64,000 nucleotides of DNA from Thalassobium sp. R2A62 (GCF_000161835.1 NZ_GG697169.2:1846418-1910417), one strand, 5' to 3'. Positions 8,484 through 17,332 are shown, counted from the stretch's first letter. Notes: generated from the sequence alone by a model not told the origin. Translations and numbers: made by a program.

Positions 8484-9361
8484 CCTTTGACTGCACCCGC
8501 AGTGAGACCGCTGACGATCTGACGTTGAAAAAACATCACGAGGATAAACAGAGGGGCTGTTGCAGACACAACGGCGGCCACCGCAAACATCACGTTGCCT
8601 TCGGTCTGGGTTGTCCCGAGGAACGATGCAATCTTGGGAACCATCGTCTGGTTCTCTTTGGCCAGAAGCATCGCTGTGACGGCAAAGTCATTATACGCCA
8701 GAAGGAAGCTGAACAGACCCGTGGTGATCACGCCCGGCCACATGACGGGGATGATGACATGGCGGAACGCCTGAAACTGGGTGCAGCCATCGACCTTGGC
8801 GCTTTCGTCCAGTTCCTTGGGGATCTTTTGAAAGAAGCTATGCAGCATCCAGAGGGTAAAGGGTTGGTTGATCGCGACCAGCACGATGATACCAGTGGGC
8901 AGATAGCCCCATAGATTCCATGCAAAAAACGGCGGCAGGTAGCCAGAGACAAGCGTGATCGGCGGCATTGCACGGAAAATCAGCGCCGTGATCAGCAGCC
9001 AGAACACATAGTTATGCCCCGAGCGCGACAACGCGTATCCACCCAAGGTGCCAAGTGTCAGCGACGTTACGACGACAAAGAAACACACAAGAAACGTGTT
9101 GATGACAGAGCGCCAGAATTCTTCTTTGACCCACGCACCTTCGTAGCCTGCACCGGTAAAGGACGACCCGTGAGTGTCCTTGGTCAACTCACCCGTCAGT
9201 GCGTTGGTCCAGTCTGCAATAGAGAAGAAATCAAGTTCGACCTTGAACGACCCCCACAGTGTCCAGATGAACGGGAATGCCGCAAGGATCAGCCATGCAA
9301 TGATAAAACCGTAGGTCGCCAGACGCAGACCCAAGGGCGCTTGTTGTGCTTTGGACGCCAT
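8480..9361 (-). CDS. Sugar ABC transporter permease (MalG-like)
   Basis: The 293-residue inner-membrane protein has six hydrophobic segments and the EAA loop (ELDESAKVDGCTQFQAFRHVIIP) that docks with the ATPase, placing it in the carbohydrate uptake CUT1 family. The ATG at 9361 overlaps the stop of the upstream permease gene by one base, which supports this start over a reading ten codons longer. It would pair with the neighbouring MalF-like permease. Confidence 0.9.
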   Translation of the reverse strand: MASKAQQAPLGLRLATYGFIIAWLILAAFPFIWTLWGSFKVELDFFSIADWTNALTGELTKDTHGSSFTGAGYEGAWVKEEFWRSVINTFLVCFFVVVTSLTLGTLGGYALSRSGHNYVFWLLITALIFRAMPPITLVSGYLPPFFAWNLWGYLPTGIIVLVAINQPFTLWMLHSFFQKIPKELDESAKVDGCTQFQAFRHVIIPVMWPGVITTGLFSFLLAYNDFAVTAMLLAKENQTMVPKIASFLGTTQTEGNVMFAVAAVVSATAPLFILVMFFQRQIVSGLTAGAVKG

Positions 9362-10389
9362 TAGTGTGCGCCTCCTCTGAAATCGCGCCATGTGCGGACT
9401 AGCACAGGCATGAGCAAGATTGCGACACCGATGATCGTCAAGACCGATGTGGTTGCCGCAGCTGACAGTTGGCGGGTCTCGCCATTGAGATCGCTAAAGA
9501 TGATCCACGACAGTGATGTTGCGTGGGCCTGAGCGCTAAAGCCAAAGATCGGCTCGAAGACGCGGAAGTTGTCCATCAATTGAATGAGCGCCACGAAAGT
9601 CACGAGCGGCATCAGGTGCGGCAGCACAACATAGCGAATTTGCTGCCAACGGCTCGCGCCATCAATCTGGGCGGATTCGAGCGTGTCTTGGGGGACGGTT
9701 TGCAGGCCGGCATAGAAGACAACAAAGGCAAAGGGCGCCGAGTGCCAGACCCCGTAGACGATCAACATGATCCACGTGAGACTGGTTGACGCCTTGAGCG
9801 AGAGCGTCGGGTCATCCGCCATCCATTGCAGCGCAGACCCCAGAATACCGCGGCTATCGATCATCCAGAACATGATCAGCGAACCGACCAATGGGGTGAC
9901 GATGAACGGCAGTAGCGAAAAGAAGATTGCGAGCCCCTTTAGGCGTTTGTGAAGCGAGTTGACGCCAACGGCGATCGCAAATCCGAGGATGATCAACAGT
10001 GGCGTGACCGTGAACGTATAGACCAAGGTAAAGCCAATCGCGCGGTAGAACGGCAGGTCGCCGAGTTCATCAAAGAACGCGCCCATACTGTCCGAGCCAC
10101 GCCATGCGGCGGCAACTTCGGTCGTGGCGAGGTGACCGCGGTCTAGATAGATTGACCCACCGACAAAGCGGCCCAGTGGTTTTTCCCCTCGAATGGCGGC
10201 GGTTGCGTCTTGGTCGATCGTCGTTTCGATCTGACAGCCAAACGGGCCGCAGTTCTCGACTTCGATCAAGACCGCCTCATGCGGGGTGAAAAACGATTGC
10301 AGCACGACCGAGACAATGGGTGCTGCAATAAAAATCAGCATCGCCAGCGCGGTGGGCGCGAAGAACCAGAAGAACGTTCTGTGCTTCAT
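9361..10389 (-). CDS. Sugar ABC transporter permease (MalF-like) with large periplasmic loop
   Basis: The 342-residue membrane protein is the second CUT1 permease. After the first membrane segment (about residues 11-32) there is an insertion of roughly 95 residues before the next (NCGPFGCQIETTID... to LPFYRAIGF), comparable to the P2 loop of MalF, which contacts the binding protein. It contains two closely spaced Cys (CGPFGC) that could form a disulfide in the periplasm. The EAA loop (DTLESAQIDGASRWQQIRYVVLP) is intact. It follows the binding-protein gene after a GC-rich hairpin. Confidence 0.9.
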   Translation of the reverse strand: MKHRTFFWFFAPTALAMLIFIAAPIVSVVLQSFFTPHEAVLIEVENCGPFGCQIETTIDQDATAAIRGEKPLGRFVGGSIYLDRGHLATTEVAAAWRGSDSMGAFFDELGDLPFYRAIGFTLVYTFTVTPLLIILGFAIAVGVNSLHKRLKGLAIFFSLLPFIVTPLVGSLIMFWMIDSRGILGSALQWMADDPTLSLKASTSLTWIMLIVYGVWHSAPFAFVVFYAGLQTVPQDTLESAQIDGASRWQQIRYVVLPHLMPLVTFVALIQLMDNFRVFEPIFGFSAQAHATSLSWIIFSDLNGETRQLSAAATTSVLTIIGVAILLMPVLVRTWRDFRGGAH

Positions 10390-10422
10390 CTCGGGTGTCC
10401 TAAATCGAAAGGGATGGTGGAA

Positions 10423-10448
10423 ACGGGAGGCCGCGAACGGCCCCCCGT
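10423..10448 (-). other. Very stable hairpin with TTCG loop between binding-protein and permease genes
   Basis: Read on the - strand, an 11-base-pair stem (ACGGGGGGCCG / CGGCCTCCCGT) is capped by TTCG, an especially stable tetraloop. It lies 14 bases after the binding-protein stop and has no T-run. Such elements commonly protect the upstream binding-protein message so that it exceeds permease message. Confidence 0.75.
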
Positions 10449-10461
10449 CGATTGGGCGTCC

Positions 10462-11700
10462 TTAGTTCAGGAAGCCTTTTTCTTTTGCAGCTGTGATGTA
10501 GGCGGCTTCTACGTCAGCCAGAGCCTGCTCAGCAGTTTCTTTACCCTGCATAAAGTCAGCCAATTCGGCACCCAATGCAGAGTGCATCAGGCCCATGTAA
10601 GGCAGCATTGGGTAAGGGATCGTGCCCGAGTTCGCAGCGGCGAAAACACCAACAGCGGCTTCGGTTGGCTCGTAGCCATCGATCAGCCAAACAGCCTGCT
10701 TTGCGATTTCGTCATCGTCGAGGATTGCAGGCTCGATCGCTTTGACCATTGCCATGAATGTGGCTTCTGCATCTTCGTCGCTGATGTTTTTCGCGACAGT
10801 GAAACCATCCCACCAAAGAGTGGAGGCTGGTGTATCACCACCTGCAACTGTCATTGGACCTGCGATAGCAAAGCCGTCTTTGACTGCATCAGACACACCG
10901 TCTGCATCTGTCATTGTCGCAGCGCGGCTGCCCCACATGTTCATCAATGCGACGTTGCCCGCACGGTATTCAGCGTTGGTTGCGTTGCTGTCATGTGTGA
11001 GGAAGTCAGGGTTCATATAAGCCGACAGAGACTTCATCATTTCGAGAGTGGCAACGCCCTGCTCGTTGTTGATGGTTGGCTCTGCGGAACCCGCAGCGAA
11101 GAATTCGCCGCCGTGGCCCAGATACATGTTGTTGAATTCCTGAGCGAGGTTCCAACCAGCAGCATATGCGCCACCAACAGGGTTATCCATCAGGCCCATG
11201 CTGCGGATTTTCTCAGCAGCAGCCAGCATCTCTTCGTATGTGGATGGAACTTCTACGCCAGCTTCGGCCAGAACGTCAGCACGGTAAACGAGGTGCTGTG
11301 CGTTTGCCATGAACGCAACCGCCATGACTTCGCCGTTGATTGTGATCAACTGGTTAGGCTTGAGGTCTGCACCGTGGGCTGCAACCAGATCGCCAAGTGG
11401 GCGGATGACGTCGTCGTTCATCAACGCCACGATGGACGAGTTCGCGATGATCGCAGATGTGTATTCGGCTGGCGACGAGATCATGCCAGGCAAGTTGATT
11501 GTCTGGTGGTCTGCCGTCAGGTTTGTCGACACTTCCACAGAACCGCCCGTACAAGCCGATGCGCCTGCACCGATTGTTTGGATCGCTGGGAATTCGTTAC
11601 CAACGATGCTGACGCGGCCTGCGTCAGGACATGCAGCAGCCATCGCTGTTGTGCCCATCAACGACACGGCGGTCGCGATTGCAATTTTCTTCAAAAACAT
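10462..11700 (-). CDS. Sugar ABC transporter substrate-binding protein
   Basis: The 412-residue secreted protein starts with a clear signal peptide (MFLKKIAIATAVSLMGTTAMA, cleavage before ACPDAG) and continues as a family-1 extracellular solute-binding protein (cluster B, carbohydrate-type). I chose ATG 11700 because the signal peptide begins there; the frame extends 14 codons upstream without a recognisable leader. It captures the transported sugar in the periplasm. Neither the mature sequence nor adjacent genes identify the substrate; a di- or oligosaccharide is plausible from the MalF-like partner. Confidence 0.9.
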   Translation of the reverse strand: MFLKKIAIATAVSLMGTTAMAAACPDAGRVSIVGNEFPAIQTIGAGASACTGGSVEVSTNLTADHQTINLPGMISSPAEYTSAIIANSSIVALMNDDVIRPLGDLVAAHGADLKPNQLITINGEVMAVAFMANAQHLVYRADVLAEAGVEVPSTYEEMLAAAEKIRSMGLMDNPVGGAYAAGWNLAQEFNNMYLGHGGEFFAAGSAEPTINNEQGVATLEMMKSLSAYMNPDFLTHDSNATNAEYRAGNVALMNMWGSRAATMTDADGVSDAVKDGFAIAGPMTVAGGDTPASTLWWDGFTVAKNISDEDAEATFMAMVKAIEPAILDDDEIAKQAVWLIDGYEPTEAAVGVFAAANSGTIPYPMLPYMGLMHSALGAELADFMQGKETAEQALADVEAAYITAAKEKGFLN

Positions 11701-11785
11701 CTTGTTCTCCCTAAGATTACGATGCGCCTTGCAAGCCCGCACCGTTGGTTTTCAGTCCCGTTCTTCGAGACCATTGTTTGGTGGT

Positions 11786-12835
11786 TTAACCCACCAATCG
11801 GTCCCCAGTCTGAGCATCAAACAAGTGACAGATTTCTCCTGGCACCGTCAGAGACACAGGTTCTCCGATTTCGGCGCGGTATTCTTTGTGTGCTTTGACA
11901 GCGACCATGGCACCGCCTGCTTTGACGGTGATCATCGTCGCGTCGCCCAGCAGCTCCATGGTGTAGACGGGTGCATTGATCTGCGAGGTTTTGCTCGCGA
12001 CCTCCGCGTCTTCTGCACGGAACCCCAGCGTGATCGGACCGTCAGGACCGTTCAGCCCCGTGATCTCGACATTGTCACCGGTGAAGGTGCCGCCATTGAG
12101 CGTGCCGTTCATCAGGTTCATCGCAGGCGAGCCGATAAAGCTGGCGACAAAAGTGTTCGCTGGCTCGTCGTAAATATCAACGGGTGTGCCCACCTGCTGG
12201 ACAACACCGGACTTCATGATGACCACACGGTCGGCCAGTGTCATCGCTTCGATCTGGTCATGGGTGACGTAAACGGTTGTGACCTTCAGTTCGTGGCTGA
12301 GGTTTTTGATCTGAGCACGGGTCGAGACACGCAACTTGGCGTCGAGGTTCGACAGCGGCTCGTCCATCAAGAATACGTTCGGCTCACGCACAATCGCGCG
12401 TGCCAAAGCCACACGCTGGCGTTGACCACCAGACAGCTCGGCTGGTTTGCGGTGCAAGAAGGGTTCAAGCTCGACCATTGCGGCTGCCCGCATCACACGT
12501 TCGTCGTGCTCGGACGCGGGAACTTTGCGGACTTTGAGAGGGAACTTGATATTGTCGTAGACGTTCATGTTTGGGTAGAGGCCGTAGCTCTGGAACACCA
12601 TCGAGATGTCGCGGTCTTTGGGTTCGAGATCATTCACCCGAACACCGTCCACGATGACGTCGCCCTCGGTGACATCTTCAAGACCGGCAATCATCCGCAT
12701 GGTCGTCGTCTTGCCACAGCCCGACGGGCCCAACAGCACAAGAAATTCCTGATCCTCGATCGTCAGGTTGAAATCTTCAACCCCAACAAATGACCCCCAA
12801 CGTTTTGACACATTGCGCAGCTGAATTTCGGCCAA
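11786..12835 (-). CDS. Sugar ABC transporter ATP-binding protein (MalK/UgpC-like)
   Basis: The 349-residue protein has Walker A GPSGCGKTT, signature [14 protein letters not shown], Walker [17 protein letters not shown] and the switch His in VTHDQ, followed by a C-terminal OB-fold (TOBE) domain typical of MalK-type ATPases. The apparent start is TTG at 12835, with a strong GGGGGGA ribosome site nine bases upstream; no ATG gives a complete N-terminus. It is the first gene of the LacI-controlled operon and lies just downstream of the LacI-type operator. Confidence 0.9.
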   Translation of the reverse strand: MAEIQLRNVSKRWGSFVGVEDFNLTIEDQEFLVLLGPSGCGKTTTMRMIAGLEDVTEGDVIVDGVRVNDLEPKDRDISMVFQSYGLYPNMNVYDNIKFPLKVRKVPASEHDERVMRAAAMVELEPFLHRKPAELSGGQRQRVALARAIVREPNVFLMDEPLSNLDAKLRVSTRAQIKNLSHELKVTTVYVTHDQIEAMTLADRVVIMKSGVVQQVGTPVDIYDEPANTFVASFIGSPAMNLMNGTLNGGTFTGDNVEITGLNGPDGPITLGFRAEDAEVASKTSQINAPVYTMELLGDATMITVKAGGAMVAVKAHKEYRAEIGEPVSLTVPGEICHLFDAQTGDRLVG

Positions 12836-12867
12836 GTCTTATCCCCCCAACAATCGTCGCCTGCAGA

Positions 12868-12887
12868 TTTTGCAAACGTGTGCAAAA
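12868..12887. promoter_or_regulatory. LacI-type operator
   Basis: The 20-base sequence TTTTGCAAACGTGTGCAAAA is a near-perfect palindrome (one mismatched pair), with the central CG and TTTGCA arms typical of LacI-family operators. It lies 33 bases upstream of the TTG start of the ABC ATPase gene and in the divergent spacer to the gene at 12964, so the LacI regulator encoded at 7488-8483 probably binds here. It could control both directions. Confidence 0.8.
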
Positions 12888-12963
12888 AAGCTAGACTTGG
12901 AAGGCTCCCTTTGCCAAGTGTTTTTTCATAGAATTTTCAAAGTTCAACAAAGGCAGGTAACAA

Positions 12964-13929
12964 ATGCATGATTTTAGGACAAAAACCCGAAGTGCCTTGG
13001 CGGCTCTTTTGTCAGATCCGAGCGTTGCAGACCAAATGCTGTCAACAGATTCGCACTGGGATCTGGCTTGGCCAGTGAATCAACTGGTCGGCCGCGCACA
13101 GATCGTATCCGGATTTATCGAACCTCTTAGGACGGCCCTAGATCACGTTCATCGGCGCGATATTCTGTTTATCGGTGGAGACAATACTCGCGACCAAGGG
13201 GGGCAATGGTGTGCGGCGATCACCCATTATGTTGGCAACTTCAACGCCGCTTTGTTTGGGCTGGCCCCGTCCCACAAGGTCGCATTTTTGCGTGCGGGTG
13301 AATTCTACCGTATCGAAAATGGTCAGACTACAGAGGCCAAAATCATCTTTGATTTGCCCGACTTGATGCACCAGACCGGCCGGTTGCCGTTACCCAGTAT
13401 CGGAACCGAAGTGATGTTTCCCGCTCCAGCCACACAGGACGGGCTATGTCCAACCGTTGGCGATGGCGAAACCAGCCTGAACATTGTCCAGCGGATGCTG
13501 GGCGATTTGCATGTATTTGATCCCGAAACCAGCGCATCCAAAGGACAGACAGGCCAAGACGGGACGTGGCACGACATGATGATGTGGTACGGGCCTGCGG
13601 GTGTCGGTTCGAACTTTCGGTGGGAAGGGTTCGTCAAAGATCACCGCAGCGATTTCTTGCGCGCCTTTCCAGATCGTAAGGGCGGCAATCACTTCTGCCG
13701 GATCGGCGATGGCAATTACGCGGCCGTGTCAGGCTGGCCATCCATGACCATGACCTTTCAGGGCGACTATCTAGGGGTCAAAGCGACGGGTCAGCCCCTG
13801 ACACTGAGAGTGATGGATTTCTACCGTATCGAAGATGCGCGAATTATCGAAAACTGGGTGACACTGGATTATGGCGATCTGTTTCACCAAATGGGCGTCG
13901 ATTTGATTGCCCGTTCCAACGAGATGTAG
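12964..13929 (+). CDS. Two-domain SnoaL-like (NTF2-fold) protein, function unknown
   Basis: The 321-residue protein appears to consist of two related SnoaL/NTF2-like halves (about residues 5-135 and 180-312). Both halves end with the same pattern: a short strand containing FYRIE, then a segment reaching DLxHQ (FYRIENGQTTEAKIIFDLPDLMHQ and FYRIEDARIIENWVTLDYGDLFHQ, shown in parts), which indicates internal duplication. There is no signal peptide. Single SnoaL domains serve as cyclases, isomerases or binding proteins, so no reaction can be named. It is divergent from the LacI-controlled sugar transporter and shares its operator region, so it may act on the imported sugar or a derivative. Confidence 0.75.
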   Translation: MHDFRTKTRSALAALLSDPSVADQMLSTDSHWDLAWPVNQLVGRAQIVSGFIEPLRTALDHVHRRDILFIGGDNTRDQGGQWCAAITHYVGNFNAALFGLAPSHKVAFLRAGEFYRIENGQTTEAKIIFDLPDLMHQTGRLPLPSIGTEVMFPAPATQDGLCPTVGDGETSLNIVQRMLGDLHVFDPETSASKGQTGQDGTWHDMMMWYGPAGVGSNFRWEGFVKDHRSDFLRAFPDRKGGNHFCRIGDGNYAAVSGWPSMTMTFQGDYLGVKATGQPLTLRVMDFYRIEDARIIENWVTLDYGDLFHQMGVDLIARSNEM

Positions 13930-13933
13930 ACTC

Positions 13934-13960
13934 AAAAAGGGCGGCCCAATCGGACCGCCC
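13934..13960 (-). terminator. Intrinsic terminator downstream of the galactoside ATPase gene
   Basis: On the - strand a nine-base-pair stem (GGGCGGTCC / GGGCCGCCC, with a mismatch) and short loop GATT are followed by TTTTT. It lies 24 bases beyond the stop of the ATPase gene at 13984. It may also weakly end the convergent gene at 13929. Confidence 0.8.
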
Positions 13961-13983
13961 ACTTGGTTCATTGAGACGCAGGT

Positions 13984-15036
13984 TTAGCGGATGCGCTCTT
14001 CGGTGTCGGCATCAAAGAAATACAGACGCTCGTTCTCAAAGGTCAGGCCAACGTTGTCACCTTCGGCAGAACGGACATCGCCACGCTCTTCTACGATCAG
14101 TTTTTCACCCGTTTCAGACACGAGATAAGCGTAAGATACGCCACCCAGCGATTCGATCAGCTCGACCGTGTGGGTCTTGCCCTTGGGATCGACGCCGATG
14201 TGTTCGGGTCGCAGCCCCATGACCACGGCGCGTCCCTTGTCCGTTTTTGGCATCCGAACCGTTTTGCCCAATGCTGGAATTTCGGCCTTGGCCCCTGTCG
14301 AGGTGCCATCGAGGAAATTCATCGCAGGCGACCCAATGAAACCAGCCACGAATTTGTTGTCAGGGTCACGGTACAGGTCCATCGGTGCACCTACCTGGGC
14401 GATATAGCCACCCTTGAGCACGACGATTTTGTCGGCGAGCGTCATCGCCTCGACCTGATCATGGGTCACATAGATCATGGTTGCGCCAATCTCTTTGTGC
14501 AGGCGCGCGATCTCGACACGCATTTCAACACGTAGCTCGGCATCAAGGTTAGACAGTGGTTCGTCGAACAAGAAAACTTCGGGGCCACGGACAATCGCGC
14601 GCCCAATCGAAACCCGCTGGCGTTGGCCACCGGACAGGGCCGCTGGTTTACGCGACAAATAGTCCTCGAGTTTGAGAATGCGGGTCGCCTCGGCGACCTT
14701 TTCGTCAATGACCGCTTTGGGGTGGCCATTCATCTTGAGACCAAAGCCCATGTTCTCTTTCACCGTCATGTGCGGGTAGAGCGCGTAGGTTTGGAACACC
14801 ATCGCGACACCGCGCTGGCTGGGATCCATTGTTGTGACGTCCCGTGGCCCAATCATGATCTGACCTTCGGTGGTTTCCTCAAGGCCTGCGACCATGCGCA
14901 ACAAGGTGGATTTGCCGCAGCCCGATGGCCCGACAAAAACGCAGAACTCGCCGTCTTCGATCTCAAGGTCAATCCCGTGGATGACCTGAACATCGCCGTA
15001 GCGTTTAATGAGTTGGTTCAGTTTTACGCCAGACAT
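13984..15036 (-). CDS. Sugar ABC transporter ATP-binding protein for galactoside importer
   Basis: The 350-residue protein is a MalK/UgpC-like ATPase with Walker [10 protein letters not shown], signature [14 protein letters not shown], Walker [17 protein letters not shown] and VTHDQVEA, plus the C-terminal TOBE regulatory domain. It lies 18 bases after the IclR regulator gene on the same strand and divergent from a binding protein and two permeases that have no ATPase gene of their own, so it most likely energises that importer. Confidence 0.9.
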   Translation of the reverse strand: MSGVKLNQLIKRYGDVQVIHGIDLEIEDGEFCVFVGPSGCGKSTLLRMVAGLEETTEGQIMIGPRDVTTMDPSQRGVAMVFQTYALYPHMTVKENMGFGLKMNGHPKAVIDEKVAEATRILKLEDYLSRKPAALSGGQRQRVSIGRAIVRGPEVFLFDEPLSNLDAELRVEMRVEIARLHKEIGATMIYVTHDQVEAMTLADKIVVLKGGYIAQVGAPMDLYRDPDNKFVAGFIGSPAMNFLDGTSTGAKAEIPALGKTVRMPKTDKGRAVVMGLRPEHIGVDPKGKTHTVELIESLGGVSYAYLVSETGEKLIVEERGDVRSAEGDNVGLTFENERLYFFDADTEERIR

Positions 15037-15054
15037 GGATGGCTCCCCTGTGGG

Positions 15055-15855
15055 TTAAGTGCTGATTTCGTTGGATTTTGTCTGATCGGGAAAACGCCAG
15101 TCTTGGGCCTCTTCCGAAATCTTTTGTGAGGCTTCTCGCAGTTGCGGGACCAGTTTCTCAAGACTTGCGAGGTTGGTGCGCCCCGTTGAGCTGGTCACAG
15201 ACAGCGCGCCCAGAACACGGCCACGGCGGGTCAGGATCGGCATCGAGACACAAATGATGCCAGGCTCATGCTCTTCGCGGTCAAACCCATACCCGTGCTC
15301 GCGGATCTCGGCCAATTCGTTGCGCAGGTCCGCCTCGGTTGTCAGCGTGTTGTCGGTAAATTTGTGAAACGATTGTTGCGCAATGACAGGTGCCAATGCA
15401 GTCTCGTCCATAAAGGCCATCATCGCTTTGCCAACGCCTGTGCAATAAGCGGGGCCAACTTTGCCCGCTTGGGAATACATCGCCAAAGGCTCGCGCGCGT
15501 TGCGTTTGTCGACGTACAAAACTTGGGCGTGATCCATCTGTGCGAGGTGCACAGTTTCGCCAACCGCTTGGCTTAACGCTTCGATGTAGGGCCGTGCTAC
15601 TGGGGCCAACGATGACTGGTCCCAAGCCGCATGAGCAAGCCGAACGAGTCGCACACCCGGTGCGTACGTTTGCCGATCAGGGTCAAAGTTAAGCATTCGC
15701 TGACTCGTGAGGGTCTGAACGAATCGGTAAAGTGTCGCCTTGGGAAAAGGCGAGCTTTCGAGCAATTCTGAGAACCGCACAGGGCGGCCGAAAGCAGCAA
15801 CTTGATCCAATACATCCAATGCTTTGCCCACTGTTCCGTCACCAGAGCCAGCCAT
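15055..15855 (-). CDS. IclR-family transcriptional regulator
   Basis: The 266-residue protein has the IclR winged helix-turn-helix (about residues 5-65, with FSELLESSPFPKATLYRFVQTL) and the C-terminal effector domain. ATG 15855 (MAGSGDG) was selected because an AAAGGA site precedes it and homologues begin there; the frame continues 38 codons upstream across the promoter region without a convincing start. It lies between its operon partner ATPase and the divergent galactoside operon, the usual place for a local regulator of sugar-acid or galactose catabolism. The ligand is unknown. Confidence 0.9.
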   Translation of the reverse strand: MAGSGDGTVGKALDVLDQVAAFGRPVRFSELLESSPFPKATLYRFVQTLTSQRMLNFDPDRQTYAPGVRLVRLAHAAWDQSSLAPVARPYIEALSQAVGETVHLAQMDHAQVLYVDKRNAREPLAMYSQAGKVGPAYCTGVGKAMMAFMDETALAPVIAQQSFHKFTDNTLTTEADLRNELAEIREHGYGFDREEHEPGIICVSMPILTRRGRVLGALSVTSSTGRTNLASLEKLVPQLREASQKISEEAQDWRFPDQTKSNEIST

Positions 15856-15920
15856 ATGAAATCCTTTCTGTGGGGTATCCTGCAAATTGCGTTTTCTGGT
15901 CGTAATTCGCATCCCCGCTG

Positions 15921-15951
15921 TTGACAACCATAGGCGAGTCGCGGTTATGAT
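15921..15951 (+). promoter_or_regulatory. Probable sigma-70 promoter of the galactoside operon
   Basis: TTGACA at 15921-15926 and TATGAT at 15946-15951 are separated by 19 bases (18 if TTATGA is used as the -10). The binding-protein start is at 16024. Immediately downstream, TTTCAATATCCAA and TTTCATTATTTGG form a loose repeat that is a plausible IclR binding region, but this is inference. Confidence 0.55.
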
Positions 15952-16023
15952 TTCAATATCCAAAACCAAGTTTCATTATTTGGAACCGGATTTATGTTAT
16001 GGAAGCACCTAGGGAGGACACCA

Positions 16024-17289
16024 ATGCGTTCCATTTTTAAGACGACCGTTGCGTCGTTGGCGACTGCTGCCGTTATGGGCACAGCCGCATTTGCTGCTAG
16101 TCACGCGACACCGCTGACTGGCGACTTGAAGATCACATCTGACATGTCGAACCCTGCGCCGCGCGCAGTGATGGAAGGCCTCGTTGCAGATTTCCAGGAA
16201 ATGAACCCTGATCTGAACATCGAGTTGACCATCGTTGACCGTGAAGCTTGGAAGACACAGATCCGTAACGTATTGGGCGCGAACGCACCTGACGTTGTGA
16301 ACTGGTATGCGGCGAACCGCATGGGTCCATACGTTGAGGCCGGTCTGTTTGAAGACGTGTCTGACATGTACGATGGCGGCGACCTGCCAGGTCTCGACGC
16401 TGTCAAAGGCGCGATGACACTCGACGGTAAGCAGTGGGGCGTCCCCTACACATACTACCAGTGGGGCATGTACTACCGCGAAGACATCTTTAACGAACTC
16501 GGTCTGACCGAGCCGACAACATTCGACGAAGAGCTGGCAAACTGTCAGGTCATCGTGGACTCGGGTCGCGCTTGTTATGCAATCGGCACCAAGTTCCTTT
16601 GGACTGCTGGCGGTTGGTTCGACTACCTCAACATGCGTACGAACGGCTTTGACTTCCACATGGAGCTGGCACGCGGTGAAGTATCTTGGACTGACGACCG
16701 AGTTCGCGAAACATTCGCAAACTGGCGCAAAATCATCGACATGGGCGGCTACGTTGCTGACCACCAGTCGTACTCTTGGCAGGAAGCTCTGACCTTCATG
16801 ACAGACGGCGAAGCCACAGCTTACCTCATGGGTAACTTTGTGGTTGCACCATTGCGTGATGCTGGTCTGGACGATACACAGATTGACTTTTATCAGTTCC
16901 CAACCATCGCCGACGTCCCGCAGGGCGAAGATGCGCCAACCGACACGTTCCACATCCCGTCAGGCGCGGAGAACAAAGACAACGCAAGAGCGTTCCTTTC
17001 ATTCGTAGCGTCGGCTGATGTTCAGACGGCAATCAACTCAGGCGATGCTCTGGGTCAGTTGCCTGTGAACGCTGATTCGAGCGTTGACGCAGACGAATTC
17101 CTTGAGCAGGGCTTTGAGATGCTGTCGACAAACGCACAAGGTGGCGTTGCTCAGTTCTTCGACCGTGATTTCCCTGCGGAAATGGCATCGGTTGGTATGG
17201 AAGGCCTGCAAGAATTCATGGTCTTCCCAGACAACCTCGATGATATCCTTGAGCGTCTGGAAGAAGCACGTGATCGTATCTACCAGTAA
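16024..17289 (+). CDS. Galactoside ABC transporter substrate-binding protein
   Basis: The 421-residue protein is a family-1 extracellular solute-binding protein with a signal peptide (MRSIFKTTVASLATAAVMGT, then AAFA, cleavage before ASHATPLTG). The start at 16024 follows a GGGAGG ribosome site; the frame is open 10 codons further upstream. It would deliver alpha- or beta-galactosides to the permeases encoded next. The substrate is inferred from the downstream alpha- and beta-galactosidase genes. Confidence 0.9.
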   Translation: MRSIFKTTVASLATAAVMGTAAFAASHATPLTGDLKITSDMSNPAPRAVMEGLVADFQEMNPDLNIELTIVDREAWKTQIRNVLGANAPDVVNWYAANRMGPYVEAGLFEDVSDMYDGGDLPGLDAVKGAMTLDGKQWGVPYTYYQWGMYYREDIFNELGLTEPTTFDEELANCQVIVDSGRACYAIGTKFLWTAGGWFDYLNMRTNGFDFHMELARGEVSWTDDRVRETFANWRKIIDMGGYVADHQSYSWQEALTFMTDGEATAYLMGNFVVAPLRDAGLDDTQIDFYQFPTIADVPQGEDAPTDTFHIPSGAENKDNARAFLSFVASADVQTAINSGDALGQLPVNADSSVDADEFLEQGFEMLSTNAQGGVAQFFDRDFPAEMASVGMEGLQEFMVFPDNLDDILERLEEARDRIYQ

Positions 17290-17302
17290 GGTATGACATT
17301 GC

Positions 17303-17332
17303 GCGCCCCTCGGTGATATCATCGAGGGGCGC
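17303..17332 (+). terminator. Strong hairpin with short T tract after the binding-protein gene
   Basis: The stem GCGCCCCTCGgTGAT pairs with ATCGAGGGGCGC around a short ATC loop and is followed by GTTTT. It is 13 bases after the binding-protein stop and about 70 before the first permease. It probably acts as a leaky terminator or mRNA stabiliser that raises binding-protein output relative to the permeases. Confidence 0.7.

Noticed and set aside
10210-12793. Long open frames (over 490 codons) on the + strand opposite the ABC binding-protein and ATPase genes
   Set aside because: They are antisense shadows: the - strand frames have clear domains, signal peptide and ribosome sites, whereas the + products are Cys/His/Arg-rich with no recognisable motif.
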